Assembly (NCBI RefSeq): GCF_005484985.1
Contig: NZ_CP027942.1
Location: 558,001 to 622,000 of the forward strand
Direction: 5' to 3'
DNA length: 64,000 bases
Origin: Agrococcus sp. SGAir0287
GTDB lineage: Bacteria > Actinomycetota > Actinomycetes > Actinomycetales > Microbacteriaceae
Under the pieces are notes generated by a model that was not told where the DNA came from, ran no database searches, and worked only from the letters and a program-made list of their open reading frames with translations. Below are positions 61,639 through 64,000 of this stretch, one piece after another; position 1 is the first letter of the stretch; each line of letters opens with the position of its first letter. The position numbers and the translations under genes were made by a program.

Positions 61639-61774
61639 CGTGGCACCGACGACCGACCTCGCGCGTCGAACGCGCCGACCGACCGAGCGGGCGCGTTCCA
61701 TCCGTTCCGCATAGGAATGGCATAGGGTGACTCGTGCTCCGCGCATAGGCGTCTCTGGCTGGATGGAGAGCATG

Positions 61775-62515
61775 ATGGACACCGCTCAGCAGCAGCTCCG
61801 GGCGCAGCCGCGCCTCACGAGGCCGGATGGATCCCCCATCCGCGTCCTCGTCGTCGACGACGAGCAGTCGCTCGCCGACCTGGTCGCCATGGGCCTCAAG
61901 TACGAGGGCTGGGAGATCAAGACCGCCGCCAACGGCCAGCAGGCGCTGCAGGCCGTGCGCGAGTTCCGCCCCGACGCCGTCGTGCTCGACATCATGCTGC
62001 CGGACTTCGACGGCCTCACCGTGCTGCAGCGCATGCGGTCGGCCGGCTTCGACGTGCCCGTCCTCTTCCTCACGGCGAAGGACTCGCTCGACGACCGCGT
62101 CGCGGGCCTCACCGCCGGCGGCGACGACTACGTCACGAAGCCGTTCGGGCTCGAGGAGGTCGTCGCTCGCCTGCGCGGCCTCATCCGTCGCACGGCTGCG
62201 ACCGCCGAGGAGTCGAGCGTGCTCTGGGTCGGCGACCTCATGATGGACGAGGACTCCTACGAGGTGCAGCGCGGCGGCACGCCCATCGACCTCACCGCGA
62301 CGGAGTTCGAGCTGCTGCGGTACCTCATGCGCAACCCGCGCCGCGTGCTGTCGAAGGCGCAGATCCTCGACCGCGTGTGGTCGTACGACTTCGGCGGCCG
62401 CGCGAGCGTCGTCGAGCTCTACATCTCGTACCTGCGCAAGAAGATCGACACGCTTGGCGAGCCGATGATCCACACGGTGCGCGGCGTCGGCTACCAGCTG
62501 CGCGCACCCCAGTGA
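61775..62515 (+). CDS. OmpR-family response regulator
   Basis: 246 residues. Receiver: IRVLVVDDEQSLADLVAMGL, phospho-site D in AVVLDIMLPDFDGLTVLQRM, lysine in DDYVTKPFGLEEVVAR. Winged helix: IDLTATEFELLRYLMRNPRR, then ASVVELYISYLRKKIDT and TVRGVGYQLR. GGAGAG precedes the second of two ATGs by four bases. A TAGGGT at 61720-61725 is the likely -10. Followed by a sensor kinase. Confidence 0.93.
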   Translation: MDTAQQQLRAQPRLTRPDGSPIRVLVVDDEQSLADLVAMGLKYEGWEIKTAANGQQALQAVREFRPDAVVLDIMLPDFDGLTVLQRMRSAGFDVPVLFLTAKDSLDDRVAGLTAGGDDYVTKPFGLEEVVARLRGLIRRTAATAEESSVLWVGDLMMDEDSYEVQRGGTPIDLTATEFELLRYLMRNPRRVLSKAQILDRVWSYDFGGRASVVELYISYLRKKIDTLGEPMIHTVRGVGYQLRAPQ

Positions 62516-62528
62516 TCCTGGCAGCGCG

Positions 62529-64000
62529 GTGACGTCGACGCCGACCCGGTCGGCCTCGGACGCGTCGGCTGCGGACGCGTCGGGGCCCGACCTGCCGGTC
62601 GCGCGTCGCGTCACCTCCCGCTGGTCGCTGCGGCGACGACTGCTCGTGGCGGTCGTCGCCGCCTTCGTGCTGCTGACGTCCTGCATCGCCGTCGCGAGCG
62701 TGCTCGCGATGCGCGGAGTGCTGACGGGCCAGCTGGACGACCAGATCAAGGGATCGATGCGGGCGGTGCTGCTCGGCTACGTCACGACCGGCAACGCCGA
62801 TCTCCCGGACGCGCAGGCCAGCCCGGAGAACAACCAGGTCTACGCCGGCACCAGCTTCGTGTTCATCCAGAACGGCGAGGCCGTGCGAGCGGCGACCCTG
62901 GGCGCCACCAGCACGGAGACGCTCTCGGACGAGAACATGGACCGGCTCGTGGCAGCGTCCACGGTCGGCACCTGCCAGACCGTGTCGCTCACGGACGGGA
63001 TGGGCGACCAGCGGGTGTGCACGTCCACGGCGTTCGTGAACGGCCAGCCGCTCGGCGACCTCGCCGTCGCGCTGCCGCTGCGCGGCACGTATCAGACCCT
63101 CCTCGCGCTCTCGTTCGTCATCGCCGTGTCGGTGTTCGTCGCCGCGCTCGCGCTCGTCGCGCTCGGCGACGTGCTCATCCGCCGCGCGCTGCGTCCGCTC
63201 ACCTCGGTCATCGCGACGACGGAGCGCATCTCGCAGCTGCCGCTCGACTCGGGCGAGGTGCAGCTGTCGAACCGCGTGCGCGTCTCCGATCCGGCGACCG
63301 AGGTCGGCCGCGTGACCGAGAGCGTCAACCGCATGCTCGAGCACATCGAGTCGTCGCTCGAGGCGCGCGCCGCCTCCGAGCGCAAGGTGCGCCAGTTCGT
63401 CGCGGACGCGTCGCACGAGCTGCGCACGCCGCTCGCCGCCGTGCAGGGCTACGCCGAGATCACCCGCAAGCACGACGACTCGCTGTCCGACGACGCCCGC
63501 GAGTCGCTCGGCCGCATCGAGGCCGCGGCCGCGCGGATGGCGTCGCTCGTGAACGACCTGCTGCTGCTCGCCAGGCTCGACGAGGGCACCGAGATCGAGC
63601 GCGGCACCGTCGACCTGTCGCTGCTCGTCATCGACGCCGTGGCGGATGCGCAGGCCGCCGGGCCCGAGCATCCCGTCGCGCTCGAGCTGCCGGAGGAGCC
63701 GGTGGAGGTCGTCGGCGATCTGCTGCGGCTGCAGCAGGTCGTGGCGAACCTGCTCGCCAACGCGCGCATCCACACGCCGCCCGGCACCCACGTGGAGGCG
63801 CGCCTCGCCACAGACGGCGACGAGGCGGTGCTCGAGATCGCCGACGACGGCCCCGGCGTGCCGCCCGAGCTGCAGGCGACGCTGTTCGAGCGATTCGTGC
63901 GCGGTGACGCGTCGCGCTCACGTGCCGCGGGCTCGAGCGGCCTCGGCCTCGCGATCGTGCGCGCGATCATGACCGCTCACGGCGGCGCGATCGACGTGCG
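62529..64000 (+). CDS. Sensor histidine kinase, HAMP/HisKA type (cut by window end)
   Basis: 490 codons are present from GTG 62529, with the frame still open at 64000. Basic N-terminus, helix LLVAVVAAFVLLTSCIAVAS, an extracytoplasmic domain of about 110 residues, a second helix, a HAMP linker, H-box FVADASHELRTPLAAVQGY, N-box VVANLLANARIHTPPG, D-box EIADDGPGVP and GSSGLGLAIVRAI. Only the last few residues should be missing. It is paired with the response regulator 13 bases upstream. Confidence 0.92.
   Translation, partial: MTSTPTRSASDASAADASGPDLPVARRVTSRWSLRRRLLVAVVAAFVLLTSCIAVASVLAMRGVLTGQLDDQIKGSMRAVLLGYVTTGNADLPDAQASPENNQVYAGTSFVFIQNGEAVRAATLGATSTETLSDENMDRLVAASTVGTCQTVSLTDGMGDQRVCTSTAFVNGQPLGDLAVALPLRGTYQTLLALSFVIAVSVFVAALALVALGDVLIRRALRPLTSVIATTERISQLPLDSGEVQLSNRVRVSDPATEVGRVTESVNRMLEHIESSLEARAASERKVRQFVADASHELRTPLAAVQGYAEITRKHDDSLSDDARESLGRIEAAAARMASLVNDLLLLARLDEGTEIERGTVDLSLLVIDAVADAQAAGPEHPVALELPEEPVEVVGDLLRLQQVVANLLANARIHTPPGTHVEARLATDGDEAVLEIADDGPGVPPELQATLFERFVRGDASRSRAAGSSGLGLAIVRAIMTAHGGAIDV

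Overview
The window is a very GC-rich chromosomal segment (essentially every codon ends in G or C) from an actinobacterium, most likely a member of the Microbacteriaceae such as Agrococcus. This rests on the menaquinone pathway, the ResA/CcdA/ResB/CcsB cytochrome c maturation operon, the 32-residue ribosomal protein bS22, DUF3151 and DUF4229 proteins, the short archaeal-type aspartyl-tRNA synthetase, and abundant leaderless-looking promoters (TANNNT, 6-7 bases, then ATG or GTG). The genus is an inference. I see no prophage, insertion sequence, CRISPR array or replication origin. The first and last genes are cut by the window edges.

Layout. 0-7.4 kb: end of a 2H phosphoesterase, a membrane acyltransferase-like protein, a stand-alone winged-helix regulator preceded by a tiny leaderless ORF, upp, tadA, an immunity-like protein, small membrane proteins, a cation diffusion facilitator and proC. 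7.7-15.5 kb: ychJ, the KtrA/KtrB potassium uptake pair, an ArsR-type regulator, bS22, a glutaredoxin-like protein, aspS, small orphan genes and a GIY-YIG protein. 15.5-20.1 kb: histidine phosphatase plus the cytochrome c biogenesis operon. 20.1-36 kb: a menaquinone region (menC, menB, menE, menA, menD, menF, menG, polyprenyl diphosphate synthase) with ppk2, a ferredoxin-NADP reductase and a tandem pair of unknown membrane proteins. 36-48.9 kb: a membrane protein with a degenerate Nudix box, a MarR/VOC pair with two palindromic operators, cls, yajQ, tRNA-Tyr, an M23 peptidase, a GH13 glucosidase, an acetate-type symporter and an epimerase. 48.9-55.8 kb: tRNA-Thr, tRNA-Met, hadA-hadB-murB, an aminotransferase, tRNA-Trp, secE-nusG-rplK-rplA. 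55.8-64 kb: a NarL-type two-component system, a repeat array, an oxidoreductase, an alpha/beta hydrolase, a YqaJ nuclease and an OmpR-type two-component system.

The central block is coherent: polyprenyl diphosphate plus the Men enzymes make the membrane quinone, and CcdA/ResA/ResB/CcsB mature the c-type cytochrome of a quinol-oxidising branch. From memory of the Mycobacterium tuberculosis map, the gene order recalls several segments between roughly Rv0500 and Rv0641, so this looks like an old actinobacterial backbone with lineage-specific insertions. The non-backbone features most worth following are the intergenic palindromic repeat families (7.4, 14.6, 47.7 and 58 kb), a 25-bp-arm perfect palindrome at 51.8 kb, the leaderless mini-ORF, the paralogous pair at 22-24 kb and the membrane Nudix-like protein.
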